From Ferrigenium straubiae (GTDB lineage Bacteria; Pseudomonadota; Gammaproteobacteria; Burkholderiales; Gallionellaceae), in assembly GCA_019449655.1 (NCBI GenBank), contig JAHQXD010000002.1:102679-166678 (forward strand): a DNA stretch of 64,000 nt. Direction: 5' to 3'. Shown one piece after another: positions 55,157 through 62,806 of the stretch. The position numbers were made by a program, and so were the translations under genes. How positions within the stretch are numbered: position 1 is the first letter of the stretch; the number at the start of each line of letters is the position of its first letter. Below the pieces are notes generated by a model that saw nothing but the letters and a program-made list of their open reading frames with translations, was not told the origin of the DNA and searched no databases.

Positions 55157-55233
55157 TGGCGCGCCCGACAGGAGTCGAACCTGTGACCCTTGGCTTCGGA
55201 AACCAATACTCTATCCAACTGAGCTACGGGCGC
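55157..55233 (-). tRNA. tRNA-Arg (anticodon CCG)
   Basis: A 77-base cloverleaf with encoded CCA, read on the minus strand. Acceptor GCGCCCG pairs with CGGGCGC; D arm GCTCAGTTGGATAGAGT; anticodon arm TTGGT-TTCCGAA-GCCAA (anticodon CCG); T arm ACAGG-TTCGACT-CCTGT. It decodes CGG. Confidence 0.95.
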
Positions 55234-55342
55234 GTTACGTGAAGGCGTGCAGCATAGCGTTTTTTGGCCCTACCGTCCACGCCACGGCACGCCGGAAAAA
55301 TGCTATCGTGCCGCCTGCAATGATCAAAATACCTCGCTCGCC

Positions 55343-55774
55343 ATGACCTTCAGCAACCCCGAACCGGAGCAGATCCGCGAGCTGCTGTGCAGCGTGCGCA
55401 GCATCGCCGTCGTGGGGCTGTCGCCGAATCAGGCGCGCCCCAGCTTCCGCGTCGCGAGCGGCCTGCAGGGTTTGGGTTATCGCATCGTTCCTGTGCGGCC
55501 CATGGTTGAGGAGGCGCTCGGCGAAAAAGCCTATCCCGATCTCGAAAGCCTGCCGTTCCTGCCGGACATCGTCGACGTGTTCCGCGCGCCGGAGCATGTG
55601 CCCGCCATCGTGGAGAGTTGCATCCGGCTTGGCATCAGGAACCTCTGGCTGCAGGACGGCGTCGTCCACGAGGCGGCGGCCGAGCGCGCGAGGGAGGCCG
55701 GCATCACTGTGGTGATGGACCGCTGCATGTGGCGCGACGCTTCAAAGTTCGGCACCCGTCCGCCGGCGCCATGA
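55343..55774 (+). CDS. CoA-binding domain protein (YccU-like)
   Basis: A 143-residue Rossmann-fold protein. SIAVVGLSPNQARPSFRVAS, GYRIVPVRP, DIVDVFRAPEHVPAIVESCI and LWLQDGVVHEAA are the CoA_binding_2 pattern of YccU proteins. Probably binds CoA or a related nucleotide; cellular role unknown. It overlaps tag by four bases (ATGA), starting a run tag-dapF-DUF484-xerC-rlmI with overlaps or short gaps. Confidence 0.88.
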   Translation: MTFSNPEPEQIRELLCSVRSIAVVGLSPNQARPSFRVASGLQGLGYRIVPVRPMVEEALGEKAYPDLESLPFLPDIVDVFRAPEHVPAIVESCIRLGIRNLWLQDGVVHEAAAERAREAGITVVMDRCMWRDASKFGTRPPAP

Positions 55775-56340
55775 ACAAGCCGCGCTGCGCCTGGGCGGGC
55801 GACGATGCGCTCTACCGCGCCTATCACGACCGCGAGTGGGGCGTGCCGCTGCACGACGACCGGCGCCTGTTCGAGTTCCTGATCCTGGAAGGCGCGCAGG
55901 CCGGCCTGAGCTGGATCACCATTTTGCGCAAGCGCGAGAATTACCGCGCCGCCTTCGACGATTTCGACGCGGCGCGCATTGCCCGCTACGGCGCGGATAA
56001 AATAGAATCACTGCTGCAGGATGCGGGCATCGTGCGCAACCGCCTGAAGCTGGAGGCTGCCGTCGTCAACGCGCAGAAATTCCTCGAGGTGCAGGAGTCC
56101 TGCGGCAGCTTCGACGCATTCCTCTGGCAGTTCGTCGAGGGCAAACCGAGGCAGAACGCCTGGCGCAGCCTCACCGAGGTGCCGGTCAGCACGCCGCAAT
56201 CGGAAGCAATGAGCCGGGAACTGAAGCGGCGCGGCTTCAAGTTCGTCGGCACGACGATCTGCTACGCCCTGATGCAGGCGACCGGCATGGTCAACGACCA
56301 TACGACAAATTGTTTCAGACATAAAGAATTGCAAAGATGA
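55771..56340 (+). CDS. tag: DNA-3-methyladenine glycosylase I
   Basis: A 189-residue base-excision repair enzyme. The zinc-binding N-terminus [20 protein letters not shown], the base pocket [20 protein letters not shown] and the C-terminal [20 protein letters not shown], then DH, are diagnostic of Tag. It removes 3-methyladenine from alkylated DNA. Coupled to its neighbours by four-base overlaps on both sides. Confidence 0.94.
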   Translation: MNKPRCAWAGDDALYRAYHDREWGVPLHDDRRLFEFLILEGAQAGLSWITILRKRENYRAAFDDFDAARIARYGADKIESLLQDAGIVRNRLKLEAAVVNAQKFLEVQESCGSFDAFLWQFVEGKPRQNAWRSLTEVPVSTPQSEAMSRELKRRGFKFVGTTICYALMQATGMVNDHTTNCFRHKELQR

Positions 56341-57164
56341 ATCTCAGGTTTACCAAGATGCACGGCGCGGGCAACGACTTCGTGGTGCTGGACGGCGTGC
56401 GCCAGAAGATCGAGCTGACGCCGGAACAGCTGCGCCTGCTCGCCGATCGCCATTTTGGTGTGGGCTGCGACCAGATTCTGCTGGTGGAGAAGGCACAGCA
56501 TCCCGAGGCGGATTTCCGCTATCGCATCTTCAACGCCGACGGCGGCGAGGTCGAGCAGTGCGGCAACGGCGCGCGCTGCTTCGTGCGCTTCGTGCACGAC
56601 CAGGGGCTCACGCCGAAGCGCGAGATCGTAGTGGAAACCAAGAGCGGCCTGGTCAGCCCGCGCCTCGAGGACGACGGGCGCGTGACGGTCAACATGGGTG
56701 CGCCGATTTTCGAGGCCGGGCTTATCCCGTTCGAGGGCAAGGGAGCGGTGAGCGAGCCGCTCGATGCGGCTGGAGAGGTACTGGAGATCAGCGCGCTGTC
56801 GATGGGCAATCCGCACGCGGTGCAGGTCGTGGCGGATGTCGAGCATGCGCCGGTGGAAAGGCTCGGGCCGCTCATCGAGCGCCACCCGCGCTTCCCGAAC
56901 CGTGTCAACGCCGGCTTCATGCAGGTCATGGATCGCGGCCATATCCGGCTGCGCGTGTACGAGCGCGGCGCGGGCGAAACGCTGTCGTGCGGCACCGGCG
57001 CCTGCGCGGCAGTCGTGGCGGGCATCCGGCGCGGCCTGCTGGACAGCCCGGTGAGCGTCGCCACGCGCGGCGGCCTGCTGACCATCGCCTGGGCCGGAGA
57101 GGGCGCGCCGGTGCTGATGACCGGCCCGGCGATTACCGTTTTTGAAGGCGAAATAAGCATATAG
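56337..57164 (+). CDS. dapF: Diaminopimelate epimerase
   Basis: A 275-residue epimerase converting LL- to meso-diaminopimelate for lysine and peptidoglycan. The two active-site cysteines are in [16 protein letters not shown] and [34 protein letters not shown] opens the chain and [11 protein letters not shown] is the substrate loop. The following DUF484 and xerC genes give the conserved dapF-DUF484-xerC arrangement. Confidence 0.96.
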   Translation: MNLRFTKMHGAGNDFVVLDGVRQKIELTPEQLRLLADRHFGVGCDQILLVEKAQHPEADFRYRIFNADGGEVEQCGNGARCFVRFVHDQGLTPKREIVVETKSGLVSPRLEDDGRVTVNMGAPIFEAGLIPFEGKGAVSEPLDAAGEVLEISALSMGNPHAVQVVADVEHAPVERLGPLIERHPRFPNRVNAGFMQVMDRGHIRLRVYERGAGETLSCGTGACAAVVAGIRRGLLDSPVSVATRGGLLTIAWAGEGAPVLMTGPAITVFEGEISI

Positions 57165-57173
57165 GGAGTCAAA

Positions 57174-57800
57174 ATGAGAGCCGAAGACGTCGCACAATAC
57201 CTGCAGGACAACCCGCAGTTTTTCGAGGGCCATACCGACCTGCTGGCGCAGATCAACTTGCCGCACCCGCACGGCGGGCGCGCCGTCTCGCTCTCCGAGC
57301 GTCAGCTGCTCGCCTTGCGCGAGAAGAACAGGGAGATCGAGAAGAAGCTCAACGAGCTGATCACATTTGCGAAGGAGAACGACGCGCTGCAGCACAAGGT
57401 GCACGAGTTCGTCGTCGCGCTGTTCGCCGCGCGCGACCTTCACACACTGCAGGAAATGATCCCGCACCTGCTGCGCGAAGTCTTCGCGGTGCCGCATGCG
57501 GCGCTACGCCTCTGGCAGGTCAACCCGCCCAGCGCAGAGACACTGGCCTTCGCCGAGGCGCAGGCGCAGCCGGTCTGCCTGCACCACGCCGCGCAGGACA
57601 CCGCCGGATGGTTCGGCGAGGCCGCCTCACAACTGCATTCCTTCGCCTATCTGCCCTTGCACGCGGGCAGCGAGACCATCGGCCTGCTGGTGCTGGCCAG
57701 CGAAGACAAGCAGCGCTTCTACCCAGAGATGGGCACGGTGTTCCTGCAGCGCATCGCCGAGGCCGCGAGCGCCGCGCTGCATCCGCATCTCGCGCAATGA
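57174..57800 (+). CDS. DUF484 family (GAF-like) protein
   Basis: A 208-residue protein. EDVAQYLQDNPQFFEGHTDL then LAQINLPHPHGGRAVSLSER is the DUF484 signature. A coiled coil (LREKNREIEKKLNELITFAK) joins it to a GAF-like domain (PHAALRLWQVNP, FAYLPLHAGSETIGLLVLAS). Function unknown; the position between dapF and xerC is conserved. It overlaps xerC by four bases. Confidence 0.92.
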   Translation: MRAEDVAQYLQDNPQFFEGHTDLLAQINLPHPHGGRAVSLSERQLLALREKNREIEKKLNELITFAKENDALQHKVHEFVVALFAARDLHTLQEMIPHLLREVFAVPHAALRLWQVNPPSAETLAFAEAQAQPVCLHHAAQDTAGWFGEAASQLHSFAYLPLHAGSETIGLLVLASEDKQRFYPEMGTVFLQRIAEAASAALHPHLAQ

Positions 57801-58699
57801 CCGAAGCTGCCGCGCCAAACCAGAACTATCTGGATGGTTACCTGGCGTGGCTGCGCAACGAGAAGCAATACTCTGCCCTGACCGCCGAGAACTACGCGCG
57901 CGACCTGCGCCGCCTGTTTGAACTGACCGCAGCAACGCCGCTCGCGAGCCTCAAAATCCACCATATCCGCCGGTTTATTGCGCAACTGCACGCCAAGGGC
58001 TTGGGCGGCCGCACGCTCGCGCGCATGCTCTCGGCGTGGCGCGGCTTCTTCACCTATTTGATGCGCGACCACGGCTTTGCGGACAACCCCTGCACCGGCC
58101 TGCGCGCGCCGAAGTCGCCCAAGACCCTGCCGCAGGCGCTGTCGCCCGACGAGGCGGCGCGCATGGTCGAGTTGCCCACCGACACGCCGGAGGCGATCCG
58201 CGACAAGGCGATGTTCGAGTTGTTCTATTCCTCCGGCCTGCGCCTCGCGGAACTGGTGAACCTCGACCCGGCGCAGCTCGACCTGCAGGCAGGCGAAGTG
58301 CGCGTCACCGGCAAGGGCAGCAAGACGCGCATCGTGCCGCTCGGCAGCCACGCCAGCTCCGCCTTGCAGGCCTGGCTCGCGGTGCGCGGCCAGCTCGCGA
58401 GGGAAGATGAGCCCGCGCTGTTCGTAGGCGCGCGCGGCAGCCGCATGACGCCGCGCATGGTGCAGCTGCGCATGAAGCAATGGGGCATCAAACAGGGCAT
58501 CACCAGCAACGTGCACCCGCACCTGCTGCGCCATTCGTTCGCCACCCATGTGCTGCAGTCCAGCGGCGACCTGCGCGCGGTGCAGGAAATGCTCGGCCAT
58601 GCGAGCATCTCCACCACGCAGGTCTACACCCACCTCGATTTCCAGTACCTCAGCAAGATTTACGACGCGGCGCACCCGCGCGCGAAGAAAAAGACATGA
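57797..58699 (+). CDS. xerC: Tyrosine recombinase XerC
   Basis: A 300-residue site-specific recombinase that resolves chromosome dimers at dif together with XerD. An N-terminal SAM-like core-binding domain (YLDGYLAWLRNEKQYSALTA) is followed by the catalytic domain with the arginine in YSSGLRLAELVNL, HLLRHSFATHVLQ and LGHASISTTQVYTHL (nucleophile Tyr). KGSKTRIVPLG holds the catalytic lysine. Overlaps both neighbours by four bases. Confidence 0.95.
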   Translation: MTEAAAPNQNYLDGYLAWLRNEKQYSALTAENYARDLRRLFELTAATPLASLKIHHIRRFIAQLHAKGLGGRTLARMLSAWRGFFTYLMRDHGFADNPCTGLRAPKSPKTLPQALSPDEAARMVELPTDTPEAIRDKAMFELFYSSGLRLAELVNLDPAQLDLQAGEVRVTGKGSKTRIVPLGSHASSALQAWLAVRGQLAREDEPALFVGARGSRMTPRMVQLRMKQWGIKQGITSNVHPHLLRHSFATHVLQSSGDLRAVQEMLGHASISTTQVYTHLDFQYLSKIYDAAHPRAKKKT

Positions 58700-60084
58700 C
58701 CACCAAAAAGCCAGACAACACACGCCGCCCCGCGAGCGGCAAGCCCGACTTTCGTAACAAGGCAAAACATGGCGCAAACGAGCGCCGCCCCGCGAAGAAC
58801 CCTCTCCCGGCCTCTCGGCCACCCTCTCCCGCTCGCGGGAGAGGGGCTGGGGGAGAGGGAGTCGCAGGTGCAGCTATCATCCTCAAGGCAGGCCGCGAGA
58901 AATCGTTGCTGCGCCGCCATCCCTGGGTGTTCTCCGGCGCCATCGAGTTCGTCGAGGGCGCGCCGCAAAAGGGAGACACGCTGCCGGTGCGCGACAACGC
59001 GGGCAATTTCCTCGCGTGGGCGGCGTACAACCCGGACTCGCAGATCACCGCGCGCGTCTGGTCGTGGGACGAAAATGAAAGGATCAATGCAGAATTTTTC
59101 TGCCGCAGGATTTCGCAAGCATTGAAGATGCGCCGTGATTTGCTCCCCTCGCCCCTTGTGGGAGAGGGGCAGGGGGAGAGGGGGGGAAGTACCGGCCTGC
59201 GCCTGATCCACGCCGAATCCGACGGCCTGCCGGGGCTCATCGTCGACCGCTACGGCGACACGCTGGTGATGCAGGTCGGCAGCGCGGGCGCGGAGAGTTG
59301 GCGCGATGCCATCGCCGACACCCTGCAGGAGCTGTGCAGTCCAGCATGCATCTACGAGCGCTCCGATTCCGATTCGCGCGGACTCGAAGGACTGGAGCCG
59401 CGCAACGGCGTGCTGCGCGGCGCGCTGCCGGAAAGCGTCGAGGTCGTCGAGCACGGCCTGCGCTTCGCGGTGGATGTCGTCGCGGGCCAGAAGACCGGCT
59501 TCTTCCTCGATCAGCGCGACAACCGCGCGCTGACCGAGACGCTCGCGAAGGATCGCGACGTACTGAACTGCTTCTGCTACACCGGCGGTTTCTCGCTCTA
59601 TGCGCTGCGCGGCGGCGCGAAGTCGGTGCTGTCCATCGACGCCTCGGGCGACGCGCTGCGCATCGCCGAGGAGAATTTATCCCGCAACGGACTCGATGCG
59701 GCGCGCGCCGAGTGGCAGGAGGCCGACGTGTTCCAGGCGCTGCGCAAGCTGCGCGACCAAGGCCGTTCCTTTGACTTCATCATCCTCGACCCGCCCAAGT
59801 TCGCGCCCACCGCCGCCTTCGCCGAGAAGGCCGCACGCGGCTACAAGGACATCAACCTGCTCGGCTTCAAGCTGCTCCGCCCGGGCGGCCTGCTCGCGAC
59901 CTATTCCTGCTCGGGTGGCGTCAGCGAAGACCTGTTCCAGAAGATCGTCGCGGGCGCAGCGCTCGACGCCGGCGTGGATGCGCAGATTGTGCACCGCCTG
60001 CACGCGAGCGCCGATCACCCGGTGCTGCTGAGTTTCCCGGAGGGGGCGTATTTGAAGGGGTTGGTGTTGAGGGTGGCGGGGTAG
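58696..60084 (+). CDS. rlmI: Class I SAM rRNA methyltransferase, RlmI-like, with two in-frame repeat insertions
   Basis: A 462-residue protein. A PUA domain (KAGREKSLLRRHPWVFSGAI) is followed by an EEHEE-like middle region and a SAM methyltransferase: NCFCYTGGFSLYALRGGAKS, VLSIDAS and FDFIILDPPKFAP, as in RlmI (23S rRNA m5C1962). The N-terminal 50 residues and a segment near residue 155 are translations of palindromic DNA repeats (SRPPSPARGRGAGGEG; LPSPLVGEGQGERGG), making the protein longer than usual. Substrate specificity is inferred from similarity. Confidence 0.88.
   Translation: MTTKKPDNTRRPASGKPDFRNKAKHGANERRPAKNPLPASRPPSPARGRGAGGEGVAGAAIILKAGREKSLLRRHPWVFSGAIEFVEGAPQKGDTLPVRDNAGNFLAWAAYNPDSQITARVWSWDENERINAEFFCRRISQALKMRRDLLPSPLVGEGQGERGGSTGLRLIHAESDGLPGLIVDRYGDTLVMQVGSAGAESWRDAIADTLQELCSPACIYERSDSDSRGLEGLEPRNGVLRGALPESVEVVEHGLRFAVDVVAGQKTGFFLDQRDNRALTETLAKDRDVLNCFCYTGGFSLYALRGGAKSVLSIDASGDALRIAEENLSRNGLDAARAEWQEADVFQALRKLRDQGRSFDFIILDPPKFAPTAAFAEKAARGYKDINLLGFKLLRPGGLLATYSCSGGVSEDLFQKIVAGAALDAGVDAQIVHRLHASADHPVLLSFPEGAYLKGLVLRVAG
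58799..58863. repeat. Palindromic repeat inside the rlmI-like gene, first copy
   Basis: CCCTCTCCCGGCCTCTCGGC then CACCCTCTCCCGCTCGCGGG and AGAGGGGCTGGGGGAGAGGG form a long stem and are read in frame upstream of the PUA domain. Confidence 0.7.
59143..59190. repeat. Palindromic repeat inside the rlmI-like gene, second copy
   Basis: CTCCCCTCGCCCCTTGTGGG and AGAGGGGCAGGGGGAGAGGG are read in frame between the PUA-linked region and the methyltransferase domain. Confidence 0.7.
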
Positions 60085-60332
60085 TTCATAGTCCGTTCGC
60101 CCTGAGGTATCGAAGGGTGAGCGTGTCTAACAATCAAAACCAACTTCGCCGGGGGTAGCCCGGCAGCTAGTCACTTTTTCTTGCGTCGCCAAGAAAAAGT
60201 AACCAAAAAGAAGGCGACCCCGGTTTGCCGCCGCTGCGCGGTACCCTGCGTTGCTCGACTGGTCAGGCGGCTGCGGAACTCGCGCTTCGCGCTCAAACAG
60301 TCCTCGCCGAAATCCCCTGACCAGCCTGCGCT
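60085..60332. repeat. Long palindromic repeat interrupted by IS110 copy 1
   Basis: After a degenerate TTCGCCCTGAGGTATCGAAG hairpin, a second copy of the 37127-37340 repeat occupies about 60141-60332 in opposite orientation (for example GGTTTGCCGCCGCTGCGCGG, TGGTCAGGCGGCTGCGGAAC, CCCCTGACCAGCCTGCGCT). It stops at 60332, and its missing right part, ACTCGGCGGCGCACAGGGG, reappears at 61541, after the IS. No gene lies here; a minus-strand open frame across 60171-60683 is a shadow of repeat and IS leader. Confidence 0.85.
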
Positions 60333-60347
60333 TGTATCTTCCCCATT

Positions 60348-60510
60348 GTGGTGGTTAGCTACCACCACCCGAAGCAGAGGCAGCTTGAAGTCTGCGCTAA
60401 GGCCTGACCTTGTCGAGTAGATTAAGCCCTCTGCTTCACCACATCGCCAGCAAAGACACTGAACGGTAGCCAAGGGGCAAACCCTGAATGCACAAGGCAA
60501 GTGGGCGAAG
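60348..60510 (+). ncRNA. Predicted bridge RNA of IS110 copy 1
   Basis: The segment between the IS left end and the transposase folds by eye into three hairpins. (1) GTGGTGG-TTAGC-TACCACCAC at about 60348-60368. (2) An outer stem GAAGCAGAGG (60371-60380) with CCTCTGCTTC (60428-60437), extended by GCTT/AAGC, enclosing a loop with CTGCGCT (60392-60398), a small hairpin AAGG-CCTGA-CCTT (60399-60411) and CGAGTAG (60414-60420). (3) A looser third domain, 60443-60508, with ACGGTA (60463-60468) and ACAAG (60492-60496) on either side of AGGGG-CAAA-CCCT. Loop 2 matches both sides of the target; loop 3 partly matches the element's own ends. This is the architecture known for IS110 bridge RNAs; transcription is not shown here. 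Confidence 0.72.
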
Positions 60511-60536
60511 TTGGCACCATTGTAACGGAGGTCATC

Positions 60537-61523
60537 ATGTTTTATCTCGGTATGGATGTCGCCAAGGCCAAGCTGGATTGTTGCCTGTTGCTGGATGATG
60601 CCATTGGCAAGCGCAAGGCCAAGGTGATCAGTAACAGCAAGTCCGGCATTGCTGATTTGCTGGCTTGGGTCGTAAAGCAACACGTTTCCCTAGCAGAGTT
60701 GCATGTGGTCATGGAAGGAACGGGGGTTTACCACGAGCAGGCCGCGCTGGCGCTGGCTGATGCGGGTGTAGCGGTTTCCATTGTCAATCCGGCGCAGGTC
60801 AAGGACTTCGGGCGTGGGCTGGCGGTGCGCACCAAGACGGACGGGGTAGATAGCTTTGTCTTGGCTCGCTATGGCGCCTTGCTCAAGCCTGCAGCTTGGG
60901 TGCCGCCTGCGCCAGAGGCGCGGATATTGCAGGCGCTGATTACGCGGCGCGATGCCATTGCCCAAGACCTGCAACGCGAGCGCAACCGGCGGGAGAAAGC
61001 CGATGCCACGGACACTCCAGCACTGATACAGCAATCCATCTCCGACAGCATTGCATTCCTGTCCGGGCAACTCGCGCAATTGCAGCAGGACATTGATCAA
61101 CATATCGATCATCATCCGGGACTCAAGAAAGACCTGTCACTGCTCCAGAGCATCCCTGCGGTGGGGCCGCAGGTTGGAAACAATCTGCTGGCGGTCATGC
61201 ACAGCCATAACTTCGGCTCAGCCGAACAGCTTGCGGCCTATCTTGGCCTGGTTCCCATAGAACGGCAGTCGGGAAGTTCGATATTGGGGCGATCGAGACT
61301 CTCCAAGGCGGGACCTGCCAGAATACGCGCTGTGCTGTACATGGCGGCTGTCGTGGCAATACGTTGCAACCCACACGTCAAAGCAATCTACGAACGCCTG
61401 CTCGCCAGAGGTAAATCCAAGATGTCCGCGCTCGGCGCCGCTATGCGCAAACTGGTGCATCTGTGCTACGGCGTCCTCAAAACCCGTCAACCCTATCGCC
61501 ATGACTATGCAAAAATCAGTTGA
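60537..61523 (+). CDS. IS110-family DEDD transposase/recombinase, copy 1
   Basis: A 328-residue recombinase with the N-terminal RuvC-like DEDD domain (FYLGMDVAKAKLDCC, VVMEGTGVYHE, RTKTDGVDSFVLARYG) and a C-terminal Transposase_20 domain (LLQSIPAVGPQVGNNLLAVM, AAYLGLVPIERQSGSSILGR) with the serine nucleophile region. A coiled-coil stretch lies between. Start at 60537 follows CGGAGG with 6-base spacing; a longer frame to 60501 adds residues encoded in the leader RNA. Its product is identical in sequence to that of copy 2. Confidence 0.95.
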   Translation: MFYLGMDVAKAKLDCCLLLDDAIGKRKAKVISNSKSGIADLLAWVVKQHVSLAELHVVMEGTGVYHEQAALALADAGVAVSIVNPAQVKDFGRGLAVRTKTDGVDSFVLARYGALLKPAAWVPPAPEARILQALITRRDAIAQDLQRERNRREKADATDTPALIQQSISDSIAFLSGQLAQLQQDIDQHIDHHPGLKKDLSLLQSIPAVGPQVGNNLLAVMHSHNFGSAEQLAAYLGLVPIERQSGSSILGRSRLSKAGPARIRAVLYMAAVVAIRCNPHVKAIYERLLARGKSKMSALGAAMRKLVHLCYGVLKTRQPYRHDYAKIS

Positions 61524-61540
61524 CGAGGAAGACGGTATCT

Positions 61541-61608
61541 ACTCGGCGGCGCACAGGGGATGAAAAGCAAAGAATCAAAACCGTTGTGGTAGCGTGCGTA
61601 AGCGCACG
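61541..61608. repeat. Right half of the interrupted repeat and a 10-bp hairpin
   Basis: ACTCGGCGGCGCACAGGGGA continues the repeat after the IS. A perfect hairpin GTAGCGTGCG-TAAG-CGCACGCTAC follows at 61589-61612, overlapping the stop codon of the minus-strand Macro-SEFIR gene. It may end that gene's transcript, though there is no T-run. Confidence 0.7.
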
Positions 61609-62598
61609 CTACACTGATTTGTTGATTTTCTGTTTTACATACTCAGGTACAGATCCGAGTTCCGGTTCAGTGTCGCAATCAAAAATGCACAGCACAAGCT
61701 CCTTGAGGCGAGCCGGGTCAATCCCAGCATCTTTGCCCCAGTTGAATGCATACTTTGACTTCATGTAAATAGGAAGTGCTTCGTCAGCAGCATCTTCGCG
61801 GATGATGGCAATGTATTTCTGTTTATTATCGCCCTGAGCAAGCATATCGCCTTGAATAACCATCGTCTCCCAGCCAACACCTCCCTTCCGAAAATCCGCC
61901 TTCTCCATGTAATACCTGTCACAGATAAGTAATACCTTTTCCGCCATGATGACCTCGTTTGTCATCCATTGCGGGAGATCGAAGCCGGGCTTCAAGTGAA
62001 ATGCATCAAGGCGCGCGTCAACCCCGTGTTGACGTAGTGCTGTAGCAAGCAATTTGACCCAAGATGCGTTGTCCTTATTGGTTCCAGTGTAGCTAATGAA
62101 AACTCTTGGGTGAGGTACAGGCTGTTCTGCTAGTGCAGGTGCTCGAGTGGCGTGGAGGTTTCGATATGCTTCTTGGGTGAAGCAAAACACGTTGAAGGTA
62201 ATATTTCCCTCCGAGTCTAGAACTGATCTGAGGGCCTCAAACGAATCGACAGGTGTCATTCCTCCTGCACCTGTACCCAAAAGAGGGATATTGATAATTC
62301 TGATCTGATTTTCAGTCGCGTAGCGGACAATTTCACTCGCGATTTGACGGATTGCCTTTGCCTCTGATGTAACCGTGTCAACATTAACCGATGCAGCGTA
62401 TCCTATTGTGCTTGCGAATTCGTACTTGGACTCTCGGAAGTGCACCTTTCCATATGGGATGCGACCGATCCGTACGGGAAGGCCGCGCTCATAAAGATTC
62501 GTAAGTACAGAGCGCGTAACGCCCCCACCGCTATCACACGGCACAATTAGGAGATCGCATTTAGTATCAAAAATACTTCCATGGATGATCTGTATCAT
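61609..62598 (-). CDS. Macro domain - SEFIR (TIR-like) fusion, candidate anti-phage protein
   Basis: A 329-residue two-domain protein without signal peptide or membrane helix. Residues 1-150 look like a macro (ADP-ribose-binding) domain: IQIIHGSIFDTKCDLLIVPC, and the phosphate loop NIPLLGTGAGGMTP (103-116). Residues 164-310 are a SEFIR/TIR domain: PRVFISYTGTNKDNASWVKL, ARLDAFHLKPGFDLPQWM, KVLLICDRYYMEKADFRKGG and VGWETMVIQGDML, with E244 a candidate catalytic glutamate. Bacterial TIR/SEFIR domains hydrolyse NAD or make ADP-ribose signals in phage defence, and macro domains bind such products. The gene is AT-richer than its surroundings and lies between inverted IS110 copies. Function inferred. 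Confidence 0.82.
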   Translation of the reverse strand: MIQIIHGSIFDTKCDLLIVPCDSGGGVTRSVLTNLYERGLPVRIGRIPYGKVHFRESKYEFASTIGYAASVNVDTVTSEAKAIRQIASEIVRYATENQIRIINIPLLGTGAGGMTPVDSFEALRSVLDSEGNITFNVFCFTQEAYRNLHATRAPALAEQPVPHPRVFISYTGTNKDNASWVKLLATALRQHGVDARLDAFHLKPGFDLPQWMTNEVIMAEKVLLICDRYYMEKADFRKGGVGWETMVIQGDMLAQGDNKQKYIAIIREDAADEALPIYMKSKYAFNWGKDAGIDPARLKELVLCIFDCDTEPELGSVPEYVKQKINKSV

Positions 62599-62790
62599 CT
62601 GCCTCCCCTTGCCGGTGTTTGCTCCACAATTGCCTTGAAAAAAATGGCTTAACTTATGTGCGGTTGGATTAAACGCTATATTGTATAAGGCAGCAAGCGA
62701 CTGAAATTAGGCATGCAGGGCGATAGCCCGGCATGCCTTAATGTTTTTGGGGTTGAGATTTGCTTTTCATCCCCTGTGCGCCGCCGAGTA
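62599..62790. other. Upstream region of the Macro-SEFIR gene with palindromes
   Basis: It holds the presumed promoter on the minus strand (AT-rich, 62640-62700), a hairpin AGGCATGC-AGGGCGATAGCCCG-GCATGCCT at 62709-62738, and at 62767-62790 the right half of a third copy of the IS-target repeat in the orientation opposite to 61541. No gene seen. Confidence 0.6.
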
Positions 62791-62806
62791 GATACCGTCT
62801 TCCTCG

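Larger units (their letters stand above)
60333..61540 (+). mobile_element. IS110-family insertion sequence, copy 1
   Basis: About 1.21 kb inserted in the long palindromic repeat. Comparison with the unoccupied copy (reverse complement of 37127-37340) places the junctions at CCTGCGCT/TGTATC on the left and GGTATCT/ACTCGG on the right, with a CT dinucleotide at each junction (60331-60332, 61539-61540), the kind of core used by IS110 elements such as IS621. There is a 204-base left non-coding region and a 17-base right one, the IS110-group (not IS1111-group) layout as I recall it. No long terminal inverted repeats. Confidence 0.88.

Noticed and set aside
60171..60683. A 170-codon minus-strand frame crossing the IS left end
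   Set aside because: It is composed of repeat and bridge-RNA sequence, has no domain, and crosses the IS junction; better explained as non-coding.
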